This document shows positions 1 through 8,224 of a DNA stretch of 64,000 nucleotides, one piece after another. The number at the start of each line of letters is the position of its first letter. Position 1 is the first letter of the stretch. A program made the translations under genes and the position numbers. The stretch covers positions 1 through 64,000 of the forward strand of contig JAOZOU010000006.1 in NCBI GenBank assembly GCA_029933125.1, given 5' to 3'. The notes below the pieces were generated by a model that saw only the letters and a program-made list of their open reading frames with translations, was not told the origin of the DNA and made no database searches. Source of the stretch: a bacterium. Its GTDB lineage: Bacteria > Arandabacterota > Arandabacteria > Arandabacterales > Arandabacteraceae.

Positions 1-287
1 GTACCCATGATGCAGTGTCCTGCGGTGCCTATAACGGAGCAACACCCAACACCCAGCATCCAAAACCCACCAGGCACCACCCACCAACGCCATCCATCAC
101 CCACGCCATCACACCCCGGGGTACCCATGATGCAGTGTCCTGCGGTGCCTATAACGGAGCAACACCCAACACCCAGCATCCAAAACCCACCAGGCACCAC
201 CCACCAACGCCATCCATCACCCACGCCATCACACCCCGGGGTACCCATGATGCAGTGTCCTGCGGTGCCTATAACGGAGCAACACCC
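1..287. repeat. 120-bp tandem repeat, 2.4 copies
   Basis: Copies at 1-120 and 121-240 look identical base for base, and a third copy matches over 241-287 before diverging into C-rich sequence. The unit starts GTACCCATGATGCAG and ends CACACCCCGGG. It is pyrimidine-rich on the plus strand, with many CCCA runs, so the minus strand is G-rich. Because 120 is a multiple of three, more than one frame stays open; the resulting proline-rich ORFs are not convincing genes. The array touches the window edge, so the true copy number is unknown. Confidence 0.95.
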
Positions 288-390
288 CCAACCCTCAACC
301 CCCCAAAACCCAACACCCAAAACCCAGCAGGCCCCACCCAACGAGCCTCGTCCAACAAGGCCCGCCCAAAAATTTTCACGGAATTACTAC

Positions 391-419
391 TTGACTTTAT
401 GAATGTATGGTAATATACT
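391..419 (+). promoter_or_regulatory. Sigma70-type promoter for the first ArsR gene
   Basis: TTGACT (391-396), a 17-bp spacer and TATACT (414-419) make a strong match to a housekeeping promoter. The -10 box is bracketed by inverted hexamers GAATGT (401-406) and ACATTC (431-436). A direct repeat TATTTCGCT/TATTTCGCT follows at 441-458, between promoter and gene. Either could be an ArsR operator; this is inferred from position only. Confidence 0.6.
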
Positions 420-487
420 CATATCGTTACACATTCTTAATATTTCGCTTATTTCGCTGGCTCGTCGAGGAGATGGGGTGGGAAGCG

Positions 488-787
488 ATGAGGACAAAAG
501 ATAGGCTTGATTACAAGGTGCAGGCTCGGCTCTTACGAGCATTGGCTAATGAGACGCGGCTTAAGATCATAGATGTATTAAGTCGTGGGGAGGAGCATGT
601 GGGGGCATTAGCGGAGGGGATGGGGGCTGAGCAGTCAACAGTATCCAAGCACTTGGCGATTCTGCGTGCGATTGGTGTTGTTGATGATGAGCGGAGGGGG
701 AATGAGGTTTACTATCGGTTAGTGACACCCTGTGTTGTGAACTTCTTCTCCTGTGCCATTGACGTAATGAAAGAGCGTGGGATCTAG
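488..787 (+). CDS. ArsR/SmtB-family metal(loid)-responsive repressor
   Basis: A 99-residue winged-helix regulator. It has the family hallmarks: LLRALANETRLKII near residues 15-28 and the recognition helix QSTVSKHLAILR near 49-60. The C-terminal helix carries Cys82 and Cys89 (TPCVVNFFSC), seven residues apart. The same pair occurs in the second ArsR protein at 22.5 kb, so it is a plausible thiol site for arsenite or a soft metal; the ligand is inferred. The start at 488 is chosen because family similarity begins there and a purine-rich GGTGGGAAG precedes it. ATG 473 would add five residues. It probably represses itself and the permease/thioredoxin genes downstream. Confidence 0.85.
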   Translation: MRTKDRLDYKVQARLLRALANETRLKIIDVLSRGEEHVGALAEGMGAEQSTVSKHLAILRAIGVVDDERRGNEVYYRLVTPCVVNFFSCAIDVMKERGI

Positions 788-917
788 CTTGAGCGTAGCG
801 TGTGGAGAAGTGGCTAACGGTACTTAGACGTAGTCAATGGCGTGGGGAAGTGGTGAGCCCGTTGGAGAGATGGTCAAAAAGGCGCAATATGAGCCGACAC
901 GGAGGGATGATGCATAA

Positions 918-2213
918 ATGAGAAATGAGATCAAGCCTCTTACGATCATAATCATCGTTTTTGCTGCTTTCTTCTGGCTTCCAGTTGATTCAATTCGTTT
1001 TCAGACTGCTCTCTATGAAGCCCTTGCACTGGCAAGATGGTATGCGCGCGAACATGTTATCCTATGCTTGGTTCCAGCCTTCTTCATTGCCGGTGCGATT
1101 TCATGCTTCATATCCCAGGCGTCAGTGCTCAGGTATCTGGGTCCCAAGGCGAAGAAGGCACTTGCATACGGAGTTGCATCCGTCTCAGGTTCAATCCTTG
1201 CTGTGTGCAGTTGCACGGTGCTTCCACTTTTTGCAGGGATCTACCGGCGGGGGGCAGGCTTGGGACCTGCAACGGCTTTTCTTTACTCGGGACCTGCGAT
1301 AAATGTTCTGGCAATTGTGCTTACGGCAAAGGTGCTCGGAGCTCAGATTGGCCTGGCGAGAGCTGTTGGTGCCATCACATTCAGCATCATAATAGGGCTC
1401 CTTATGCATCTCATCTTTCGCAGGGAAGAGCTTGCGAAGGCTGAGGCTACGGCTCAGATGCCAGAGCCGGAAGTTACGAGGCCTCTCTGGAAGAATGCCG
1501 GCTATTTTGCGAGTATGGTTGCCTTACTTGTCTTTGCCAACTGGGGGAAGCCGGCTAGCGATAGTGGATTGTGGCACGCGATCTATTCCGCCAAATGGAT
1601 CATAACTTCAATTATAGGTGTCATCTTCACAATCCTACTCGCCTCCTGGTTCAATGTGAACAGAAAGTGGCTTTTCTGGGGTGCCTTGCCTGTCGTTGCA
1701 CTTGCGATTGGCTTTAGGGGAGAGCCGATGGTGGCATTTGTTGCTGCGATTGCAGTGCTCTCGTTGGTGCTTTCGAGATCGGGTACCGACGAACAGGAGT
1801 GGCTATCCTCAACTTGGGGCTTTGCAAAGCAAATCCTACCTCTTCTCTTGATAGGCGTGCTCATTGCTGGAGCATTGCTGGGAAGGCCAGGGCACGAAGG
1901 TCTAATCCCTTCACGCTGGATCGCAAGTCTTGTAGGCGGCAACTCCATTTGGGCAAATCTCTTTGCATCCATTGCAGGCGCATTCATGTATTTTGCGACT
2001 CTCACTGAGGTGCCAATACTGCAGGGCTTACTTGGTGCTGGGATGGGCAAGGGTCCGGCGCTTGCGTTACTTCTGGCAGGTCCTGCACTTTCGCTTCCCA
2101 ATATGCTTGTAATTCGGAGCGTAATGGGAACCAAGAAGACTGTCGTGTTCGTTGGGCTGATTTGTATCATGGCTACAATTACAGGTAAGATCTTTGGCTT
2201 GTTGGTTGGTTGA
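918..2213 (+). CDS. ArsP/YraQ-type permease (DUF318, UPF0718 family)
   Basis: A 431-residue inner-membrane protein of about 8-10 hydrophobic segments. The family motif CSCTVLPLFAGIYRRG holds Cys97 and Cys99 and is followed by GLGPATAFLYSGPAINVLA; a second inverted half ends in GPALALLLAGPALSLPNML. Known members export trivalent organoarsenicals (ArsP) or are linked to metal resistance. The substrate here is unknown, but the ArsR gene upstream and the redox genes downstream point to a thiol-reactive metalloid. GGAGGG at 901-906 lies 11 nt before the ATG. The 130-bp gap after arsR may hold its own promoter, though none is clear. Confidence 0.85.
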   Translation: MRNEIKPLTIIIIVFAAFFWLPVDSIRFQTALYEALALARWYAREHVILCLVPAFFIAGAISCFISQASVLRYLGPKAKKALAYGVASVSGSILAVCSCTVLPLFAGIYRRGAGLGPATAFLYSGPAINVLAIVLTAKVLGAQIGLARAVGAITFSIIIGLLMHLIFRREELAKAEATAQMPEPEVTRPLWKNAGYFASMVALLVFANWGKPASDSGLWHAIYSAKWIITSIIGVIFTILLASWFNVNRKWLFWGALPVVALAIGFRGEPMVAFVAAIAVLSLVLSRSGTDEQEWLSSTWGFAKQILPLLLIGVLIAGALLGRPGHEGLIPSRWIASLVGGNSIWANLFASIAGAFMYFATLTEVPILQGLLGAGMGKGPALALLLAGPALSLPNMLVIRSVMGTKKTVVFVGLICIMATITGKIFGLLVG

Positions 2214-2249
2214 GTGTTAATCCTAACTCGATGTTAAGGAGGGATGAGC

Positions 2250-2495
2250 ATGAAGATTCAGATTCTTGGAACCGGTTGCCCCAAGTGCAAGAAGACCTAT
2301 GAGAATGTGGAGCAGGCTGTCAAAGAACTTGGAGCCTGTGTGGATGTTGAGAAGGTGGAGGACCTTAAGTCAATAATGAACTTTGGTGTGATGGTAACCC
2401 CGGCAATTGCAATTGATGGGGAGGTCAAAGTTGCCGGTAAGATTCCATCGGTCGAAGAAATAAAGCAGTTGATAGGACAGACCGAAAACAAATGA
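2250..2495 (+). CDS. Small redox-active disulfide protein (thioredoxin_3, MTH895/TM0996-like)
   Basis: An 81-residue thioredoxin-fold protein with CPKC (Cys10, Cys13) right after the first strand and a cis-proline segment VMVTPAIAIDG. This family is repeatedly encoded beside ArsP/YraQ permeases, which fits its position 36 bp after one. It could reduce the permease, its substrate or a partner; that role is inferred. Start: AAGGAGGG at 2236-2243 abuts the ATG at 2244 but sits 6 nt before the ATG at 2250, so 2250 is preferred. A paralogue lies at 21752-21985 in the second ArsR island. Confidence 0.85.
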   Translation: MKIQILGTGCPKCKKTYENVEQAVKELGACVDVEKVEDLKSIMNFGVMVTPAIAIDGEVKVAGKIPSVEEIKQLIGQTENK

Positions 2496-2519
2496 CAAGC
2501 CATAGGAAGGGGTTTTCTC

Positions 2520-3035
2520 GTGATGAGGCTTTCAGTGAGGTCTCCATTGTTGGTTGTCCTCGCGTGTGTGTTAGCTGTGGGCTTACTTGTTATGGCTTGC
2601 AGCAAGGAGTCCAAAGAGGCTAAGACAGAGAAACACCAAACCGCTACTGAGCAAAAAACCGAAGTCGCCAAACCGAAGATTGAGACTCAGGCAGGGAAGG
2701 TGGAAGTTTCGAAGGGTGGAGAGGAAACAAGCTCGTCTCCAAGCTCTCGAACGCATGCAAAACTTCCCAATCTTGTTGATTTAGGGCGCAATACTTGCAT
2801 CCCTTGCAAGATGATGGCGCCCATCCTTGAGGAGCTCAAGAAGGAATATGAGGGCAGGGTGATTGTTGAGGTCATTGATCTGCGAGAGGATCGGGAAGCT
2901 GCGCGCAAGTATCGCATTCGGGTGATACCCACGCAGATCCTGTTCGATGCCAACGGCAACGAGGTATGGAGGCATGAGGGCTATATACCCAAGGAGAAGC
3001 TTGAGGCAAAGCTTGCCGAAGTCGTGGTGAAATAG
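2520..3035 (+). CDS. Thioredoxin-domain lipoprotein
   Basis: A 171-residue exported protein. A hydrophobic signal ends in a lipobox with Cys27 (LVMAC), then a charged, low-complexity linker (about 28-80), then a thioredoxin domain with active site CIPC (Cys93, Cys96) and cis-proline VIPTQILFD. It would be membrane-anchored and face the periplasm. The CcdA-like gene starts 5 bp after its stop, so the likely role is to receive electrons from CcdA and reduce periplasmic disulfides or thiol-bound metalloids (inference). The start is GTG 2520 or the adjacent ATG 2523; AGGAAGGGG lies 7-10 nt upstream. Confidence 0.85.
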   Translation: MMRLSVRSPLLVVLACVLAVGLLVMACSKESKEAKTEKHQTATEQKTEVAKPKIETQAGKVEVSKGGEETSSSPSSRTHAKLPNLVDLGRNTCIPCKMMAPILEELKKEYEGRVIVEVIDLREDREAARKYRIRVIPTQILFDANGNEVWRHEGYIPKEKLEAKLAEVVVK

Positions 3036-3040
3036 CAAAA

Positions 3041-3739
3041 ATGAACGAACTGTTTGAAACTTTAACGAATGCAGTAGCAGGGACACCGGCAGTTGCAATC
3101 CTGGCTGCACTTGGCTGGGGCGTCTTGAGTATCCTTCTAAGTCCTTGTCACCTCGCAAGCATTCCTCTCATAATCGGCTTCATTGGTGAACAAGGAGTGA
3201 TGCCAACCAGGCGTGCCTTCAGCCTCACACTTGCCTTCGCTCTTGGAATCCTTGCGACGATAGCAGCAATCGGGATAGTGACAGCAAGTGTTGGGAGAAT
3301 GCTGGGCGACCTTGGGGAGTGGACAAATTATCTCGTCGCAATTATCTTCTTCGTCATCGGGCTTCACCTGCTTGGAGTGGTGCCCCTACCTTTTAAGGCT
3401 GCAAATGCTAGGGCGGCTCGGCGTAGTGGGGTCCTTGCGGCTTTTCTCTTGGGGCTGATCTTTGGGCTTGCCCTCGGTCCTTGCACATTTGCTTACATGG
3501 CACCAATGCTCGGAATAACGCTCTCGGTGGCTCGAACCAACATGGCTTATGGAATTCTCCTCTTAGGTGCATACGGTGTTGGTCACTGTAGTGTGATTGT
3601 TGCTGCAGGAACATTTACCGAAGTCGTGGAGCATTACCTTAAGTGGTCAGGTAAATCCCGCGGAATAGATATCATAAAGAAGGTATGCGGTGCTCTTGTT
3701 ATCCTAGGTGGCGTTTATCTCCTCTGGGGACAAGGCTAA
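3041..3739 (+). CDS. CcdA/DsbD-type transmembrane thiol electron carrier
   Basis: A 232-residue protein of about six membrane segments arranged as two similar halves. Each half has the conserved cysteine of the family: Cys36 in LSPCHLASIP and Cys148 in LGPCTFAYMAP. These two residues form the disulfide that carries electrons from cytoplasmic thioredoxin across the membrane. The gene follows a thioredoxin lipoprotein by 5 bp, which names a likely periplasmic partner. CcdA proteins usually serve cytochrome c maturation, but no cytochrome c maturation gene is seen here, so a dedicated metalloid/thiol pathway is more likely. Confidence 0.88.
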   Translation: MNELFETLTNAVAGTPAVAILAALGWGVLSILLSPCHLASIPLIIGFIGEQGVMPTRRAFSLTLAFALGILATIAAIGIVTASVGRMLGDLGEWTNYLVAIIFFVIGLHLLGVVPLPFKAANARAARRSGVLAAFLLGLIFGLALGPCTFAYMAPMLGITLSVARTNMAYGILLLGAYGVGHCSVIVAAGTFTEVVEHYLKWSGKSRGIDIIKKVCGALVILGGVYLLWGQG

Positions 3740-3813
3740 GAGTTTGCATCCTGAAGTCAAGCGTATGAGTTTTTCTATGAAGGCGATATCGAAGCTTAAA
3801 CAGCAGGTAGCCC

Positions 3814-4869
3814 GTGTGGGGCTCAGCTTTGAGCAATGATTGGCAGCGACCAGAGAGGATGCTGAAGACTTATCCCCACAACTGCTATGCGTTTTTCTGG
3901 CTAGGATCCCTCCAAAGCCGATTTGGAAATACCGAGATTTTCCACCAATTGGCGATGACTCTCTTGGTATTAGGGCTTGCGCTTGGCCTGGCTGCCAATC
4001 TCTGTGCTTATGAGCAAGGCGAGCAAGGATTCGCCGATGAGCTAGCTTTCATCTTGAGCTTGAGAGGCTCCTGCGAGAAGATATTGGAGATTTCTAGCAA
4101 AGCAATCCTTGCCCCTAAGGAGCGGATAAAGCGCATAGAGACTGAGTGGAAGGCAAGCGACAAGTCACTGAATGATTCCATGAATGATTCCATAATTGCG
4201 ACTTCCCAAATCGGTCAGGTGATTCTCTTGCAAGGTCAGCGTATTTCAAGACTCATAGAAAAGGCTGATTCATCAGTCGGCGCATCTGCCACTGAGGAGG
4301 TACTGAGCGAGATCACTCAAACCAGTGCGGAGCTTGAAAGGCTCATTCCAATTTTCACAGCTACTTCGAACTCCAAGCGCAGCGCATTGCTTGTCGTTTC
4401 CTCCGTGGGTTGCGCGTGTGAACTAGAAAGATGCTCGAAGATGAAGGCACTTTATGATTCACTTCGCGTCGGTTTTGCGCGAGATAACCCTGATAGCGCG
4501 ACTCGCCATAACCTCAATGGAGGGGGCGATGGGAGGGAAAGCCCAGGAGATCATACAAAATCTAACATACTTGAGTCTTCGCTGGGTGGCGAAAACTCAA
4601 GCCCCGATTCAGTATCCTCATTGCATTCGAATAGTCTTACCGGGGCAGATCCGAACCTAGCCATTTCGATGATTGATCTCATGCAGGTCCCCGCACTGGA
4701 GAAGGTTTTGGGCGTGATTGATATTCCGTCATGGATTCTTTTTGACGAGACTGGTTCAGCGACAACGATTGTTGCGGGCGATTCTGATCCAACCGAGATT
4801 AGGATGATGCTTGAATCCTGGCTGGATTCATCACAGGAATCTGGAAGGGAGGTAAGAGCAAATGAGTGA
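3814..4869 (+). CDS. Membrane-anchored protein with thioredoxin-like C-terminal features, function unknown
   Basis: A 351-residue protein I do not recognise as a named family. A hydrophobic segment at about 48-66 suggests a signal anchor, followed by a helical, coiled-coil-like region (70-180). Then a strand LLVVSSVG leads into GCACELERC, a cysteine cluster where a thioredoxin would have its active site. A Ser/Asn/Gly-rich stretch (about 225-275) comes next. The end (IDIPSWILFDETG...) resembles the cis-proline half of TlpA-like proteins. It looks like a thioredoxin fold split by a low-complexity insert. The stop overlaps the start of the DGC gene, so it belongs to this operon. The start is uncertain: GTG 3814 has a weak AGG upstream, and ATG 3859 or 3955 are alternatives. 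Confidence 0.6.
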   Translation: MWGSALSNDWQRPERMLKTYPHNCYAFFWLGSLQSRFGNTEIFHQLAMTLLVLGLALGLAANLCAYEQGEQGFADELAFILSLRGSCEKILEISSKAILAPKERIKRIETEWKASDKSLNDSMNDSIIATSQIGQVILLQGQRISRLIEKADSSVGASATEEVLSEITQTSAELERLIPIFTATSNSKRSALLVVSSVGCACELERCSKMKALYDSLRVGFARDNPDSATRHNLNGGGDGRESPGDHTKSNILESSLGGENSSPDSVSSLHSNSLTGADPNLAISMIDLMQVPALEKVLGVIDIPSWILFDETGSATTIVAGDSDPTEIRMMLESWLDSSQESGREVRANE

Positions 4870-5245
4870 TGAGAAGTGCCTTTGTGAAGGAGGCCCAACT
4901 CTTATCTTTCCATGTTCCGGTGCTCCTGATGTGGGAGAGATTGCTGACCGCGCAGGGCGAAAGCTTACACGCTATGGGGTCGGAAGCATGTATTGTCTTG
5001 CAGGTATCGGCGGGGAGGTTAGCGGTATAGGCGCTACCACCAAAGCAGCCGGGTGCATAATCGTGATCGATGGTTGTCAGCTTGAATGTGCTCGCAAAAC
5101 CCTTGCGAAGGCAGGCATAAGTGACATAAGGCACGTCCGGGTCACTGATCTTGGCCCGGTCAAGGGACAGGCACCTGTGACCGACGAGACAGTTGCAAAA
5201 GTTGTGAATGCAGTAAGACAAAATATCTCCTCACCTAAGCTATAG
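4862..5245 (+). CDS. DGC-motif putative zinc-binding protein
   Basis: A 127-residue cytoplasmic protein with the pattern of the DGC family: PCSG near residues 17-20, a middle cysteine in MYCLAGIGG, and the signature IDGCQLEC with Cys72 and Cys76. Family members are annotated as putative zinc-binding and often sit with thioredoxins and permeases in metal or metalloid clusters. The ATG overlaps the end of the preceding gene by 8 bp, suggesting translational coupling. It is the last gene of the first redox/permease operon; a palindromic repeat begins 15 bp after its stop. Confidence 0.8.
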   Translation: MSDEKCLCEGGPTLIFPCSGAPDVGEIADRAGRKLTRYGVGSMYCLAGIGGEVSGIGATTKAAGCIIVIDGCQLECARKTLAKAGISDIRHVRVTDLGPVKGQAPVTDETVAKVVNAVRQNISSPKL

Positions 5246-5259
5246 GTCTCCTTCCCAAC

Positions 5260-5378
5260 GGGGTCGGAGCTAAAAAGCTGCGCACACTTAATTCCTTCTC
5301 TAACAACGGGTTAAGTGATCTACCGCCTCTTCGTTAAGCCGCATTTCTGCAGTAATGCAGTTTTTTAGCTCCGACCCC
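5260..5378. repeat. 119-bp palindromic dispersed element (copy A)
   Basis: The left arm GGGGTCGGAGCTAAAAA (5260-5276) and right arm TTTTTAGCTCCGACCCC (5362-5378) are perfect 17-bp inverted repeats. With CTGC beyond them the match reaches 22 bp with one mismatch. The 85-bp core carries no gene; it contains ACTTAA and TTAAGT. The same arms occur at 21.6 kb and 45.3 kb. The form fits a non-autonomous MITE or REP-type element. It lies just after the DGC gene and before the DUF3795 promoter. Confidence 0.9.
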
Positions 5379-5386
5379 AGAGGGGG

Positions 5387-5415
5387 TTGACGGGGTGGGG
5401 GAGGTGTGGTATAGG
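5387..5415 (+). promoter_or_regulatory. Putative promoter for the DUF3795 gene
   Basis: TTGACG (5387-5392), a G-rich 17-bp spacer and TATAGG (5410-5415). It lies 57 bp before the start codon and right after the palindromic element, so the element would insulate it from the upstream operon. Confidence 0.45.
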
Positions 5416-5471
5416 GTGGGGGAGAGCGTTAGAGTATCTTTCGTCATCTTGCCTCTGTCAAGGAGTAGTGT

Positions 5472-5924
5472 ATGAACTTTGCAGCGGAAAAGGAGCGTTA
5501 CATTTCGTTTTGTGGATCATATTGCCGTCAGTGCGAGTGGTTTACGGGCAAGATCAGGGACACATTCAGGCTGGCTGTTGTGATGCTCGATGACTACGGT
5601 TTCGGCAGACTGCTGGATGGTAAGGTTGACAAGGAGAATTTCCGCAAGGGCCTTGAGATAATTGCCAATTCAGGTATTTGCTCTGGTTGCAAGGCGGAGA
5701 TTGCTGAGGATCCCGCTCGGGACAGATGTGCCATCAGGCAGTGCTGCTACCGTAAAGGGCTGAGTCTCTGTGGTGACTGCCCAGAGTTCCCATGCGAGCA
5801 GCTCAAGAGCAATCCGGGTGTCATCAAGTTTGGCTGCATCGAGAATCTTAGGGAAATCGCCGACAAGGGAGTTGAGTTCTTCGTTCGAAGGCAGTGGCAA
5901 TCGGAGCCGGCGCGTTCGTCATGA
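5472..5924 (+). CDS. DUF3795 cysteine-rich protein
   Basis: A 150-residue protein with the DUF3795 pattern: an N-terminal CGSYCRQCEW (residues 14-23), then CSGCKA, then a C-terminal cluster with RCAIRQCCYRKG and CGDCPEFPCEQLK. Around a dozen cysteines in CxxC-like pairs suggest zinc or Fe-S binding. The family has no established function. AAGGAG at 5459-5464 gives a well-spaced ribosome-binding site for ATG 5472. It stands alone between a repeat element and the TPR gene. Confidence 0.75.
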   Translation: MNFAAEKERYISFCGSYCRQCEWFTGKIRDTFRLAVVMLDDYGFGRLLDGKVDKENFRKGLEIIANSGICSGCKAEIAEDPARDRCAIRQCCYRKGLSLCGDCPEFPCEQLKSNPGVIKFGCIENLREIADKGVEFFVRRQWQSEPARSS

Positions 5925-6030
5925 AGGCTTCCGAATGGGCTAGGAGCCTTGTGCCATGACTGGCGAGGTTAGGTTAGGCCAGTTTGGAATGGGGCAAGAA
6001 CTCGAGAGATGACAGCAATTCAAGGAACTG

Positions 6031-8139
6031 ATGATGGAATCGGTTGATGAGATTCTCAAACGAGGTGCTGCCTATGCGACCGAGGGGCTCCTCAAAGAGG
6101 CGCTCGCTTGCTTTGATGATGCGATTGCAAGGAAACCTGATTCACCTCACGCCCTCTGGTTGCGAGGACGTGTCCATGCCGAGATGGGTAAACTCAAGGA
6201 AGCCCTCAACGATTTTGATCGCGCGATAGAACTCGACCCCACGGTGGGTGGTTTTTACGAAAATAGAGCCAACATCTACTTTAGATTGGGCAAACCCGAA
6301 GCAGCACTTTCTGATCTTGACAAGGCAATTGCGCTAAATCCTGGTAAGGGAAGTGCGTACTTGGGTAGAGGTTATGTCAACTCAGCTCTCTGTAATCTCG
6401 AAAAGGCTATCACTGATTTCGCAAGCGCAATTGTATTTGATCCAGAATCTCCTGCCGGCTATATCGGCAGGGGAGATGCCCTTCTGCGGATGGGCAGGCT
6501 CAAAGAGGGTATTGCAGACTTCTCAGCTGCCGTTGAGATCGACCCCGATTCGGCCTTTGCGTACAGGGCTCGCGGCATTGCCTTCAACCATCTCGGAGAG
6601 TGGGATCGGGCAATCGAAGATCTCAACCGAGCAATTGCCCTCGATCCGAAGGATGCGGAAGCCTACATGGCTAGAGCAATTGCCAGTGGTAACAAGAAGG
6701 ACTACGCACAGGCGATTGATGACCTTACACGTGTGCTTCAACTCAGAGGGCCTGACGGTGCGGTCTTTGCCTTACGCGGAGGTGCTCACGTGGAGCGCGG
6801 CGAATTCGGCAAGGCGGTTGATGATTACACTGCAGCCTTGAGGATAAAGCCCGATGATCACTTCGCCTTAAGCCAGAGGGGATATGCCTACATCAAACTT
6901 GGAGACCTCAAAAGGGCTCATACAGATTTCTCAAAAGCGATTGAATTGAACCCCAATGTGGCAAGTTACTATCTCCACAGAGGAATCGTCCGGTCTGAAC
7001 TGGGAATGACAGAGTCAGCACTTGCCGACTTCAACAAGGCACTGGAGATTTCCCCTGATGACATAGATGCCATTCGTAATCGAGGGTTTTTCTACTTTGA
7101 TCTTCAGCGCTTTGAAGATGCTATAGCTGACTTATCGAGGGCAATAGACCTCGGTGACACACTCTGGAAATCTTACCTCATTCGCGGGCGAGCCCTTGGT
7201 GAGCTCGGTAAGATCGATTCAGCAATTCATGACCTGCGCAAGGCGCTGGAACTTTCGGATAGCGCTGAGGCGCATTTCTATCTGGGTCTTGCTTTGCTCG
7301 ACGGCAAGCAACCAGAAGAGGCAATCAAGAGCTTCAACCAGGCGATCGAGCTCGAACCAACTAACGCTGATTACTACCGTAACAGAGGTGTAGCCTACGG
7401 TATGCTTGGCAAGCGTAGTGCTGCTCTTGCTGATTTCAATCGCGTTGTTGAGCTCGATCCTCAGTCGGCACTTGGTTACGTCAATCGGGCAATCATAGAA
7501 GCCGAGCAAGGTGACTATAAGGGGGTGATCAAGGATATTGGCACCGCCATAGAGCTGGGTTATGTTAGTGCACCTATCCTTGCCATCCGCGGCATGAGCT
7601 TTCTCAGACTGGGCAAGGCGAGACAGGGCTTTGCCGATCTCGATAGGGCGATCGAGCTTGACCCTAATTTCCCGGATTCTTATCTGGATCGGGGCATTGA
7701 GTATCTCAACAGACGCAAGTATTCCGAAGCGATAGAAGATTTTACCCGCCTGATAGAACTTCGGCCGGAGGCACAGTCTTACTTCCTGAGGGGATTGGCG
7801 TTTGAGGGGATTATGGAAATCGAGCGTGCCATCGAAGATTATTCAGAAGCGATTCGGCTGGCTCCGTGCGCTGAATACTTTCTTGGCCGAGCATATTTAA
7901 GGCTGCTCAGGGGTGAGATGAGTGGGGCACTTGAGGACTGCGATAGGGCTGTGGGATGCGCCCCCCAATCCTGCAGACAGTATCTTCTCAAGGCAGAGAT
8001 ACTCGACAAGATGGGACGGCTTTCCGAAGCGCTCCAGTGCTATGAGACCTTTGTTCATCTTGCTGATCGTTCGGTGGATCCAAAGGTCCTCAAGCAGGTA
8101 AACAAGCGCATCTCAAAAATCAGAAAGAAATTGAAGTAG
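6031..8139 (+). CDS. Long tetratricopeptide-repeat protein
   Basis: A 702-residue protein built almost wholly of about twenty 34-residue TPR units. The recurring consensus is xAxxDfxxAIELdPxxaxxyxxRGxxyxxlG, for example DFDRAIELDP, DLDKAIALNP and DFNRVVELDP. There is no signal peptide or membrane segment, so it is probably a cytoplasmic superhelical scaffold. No catalytic domain is attached and the partner is unknown. AAGGA at 6022-6026 precedes tandem ATGs at 6031 and 6034. Confidence 0.9.
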   Translation: MMESVDEILKRGAAYATEGLLKEALACFDDAIARKPDSPHALWLRGRVHAEMGKLKEALNDFDRAIELDPTVGGFYENRANIYFRLGKPEAALSDLDKAIALNPGKGSAYLGRGYVNSALCNLEKAITDFASAIVFDPESPAGYIGRGDALLRMGRLKEGIADFSAAVEIDPDSAFAYRARGIAFNHLGEWDRAIEDLNRAIALDPKDAEAYMARAIASGNKKDYAQAIDDLTRVLQLRGPDGAVFALRGGAHVERGEFGKAVDDYTAALRIKPDDHFALSQRGYAYIKLGDLKRAHTDFSKAIELNPNVASYYLHRGIVRSELGMTESALADFNKALEISPDDIDAIRNRGFFYFDLQRFEDAIADLSRAIDLGDTLWKSYLIRGRALGELGKIDSAIHDLRKALELSDSAEAHFYLGLALLDGKQPEEAIKSFNQAIELEPTNADYYRNRGVAYGMLGKRSAALADFNRVVELDPQSALGYVNRAIIEAEQGDYKGVIKDIGTAIELGYVSAPILAIRGMSFLRLGKARQGFADLDRAIELDPNFPDSYLDRGIEYLNRRKYSEAIEDFTRLIELRPEAQSYFLRGLAFEGIMEIERAIEDYSEAIRLAPCAEYFLGRAYLRLLRGEMSGALEDCDRAVGCAPQSCRQYLLKAEILDKMGRLSEALQCYETFVHLADRSVDPKVLKQVNKRISKIRKKLK

Positions 8140-8190
8140 TGGCACGGTTGTTGCGAATTGCCTAAGTGTGGAATGCCCGCAAGTGGCGAA

Positions 8191-8217
8191 GCCCCCTGAG
8201 CAAAAATACAAGGGGGT
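8191..8217 (+). promoter_or_regulatory. Hairpin that buries the ribosome-binding site of the cysteine-repeat gene
   Basis: CCCCCT (8192-8197) pairs perfectly with AGGGGG (8211-8216), extended by a G-U pair, around a 13-nt loop. AGGGGG is part of the Shine-Dalgarno sequence for ATG 8225. Folding would hide the site, so translation may depend on an RNA switch, a protein or temperature. The structure is seen; the regulatory role is inferred. Confidence 0.5.
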
Positions 8218-8224
8218 GAAAGAG

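Noticed and set aside
1-287. Possible CRISPR array
   Set aside because: Copies are contiguous 120-bp units without unique spacers, and no cas genes are nearby.
7-413. Two overlapping proline-rich open frames across the 120-bp repeats
   Set aside because: They are open only because the unit length is a multiple of three. There is no ribosome-binding site or domain, and the composition follows the C-rich repeat.
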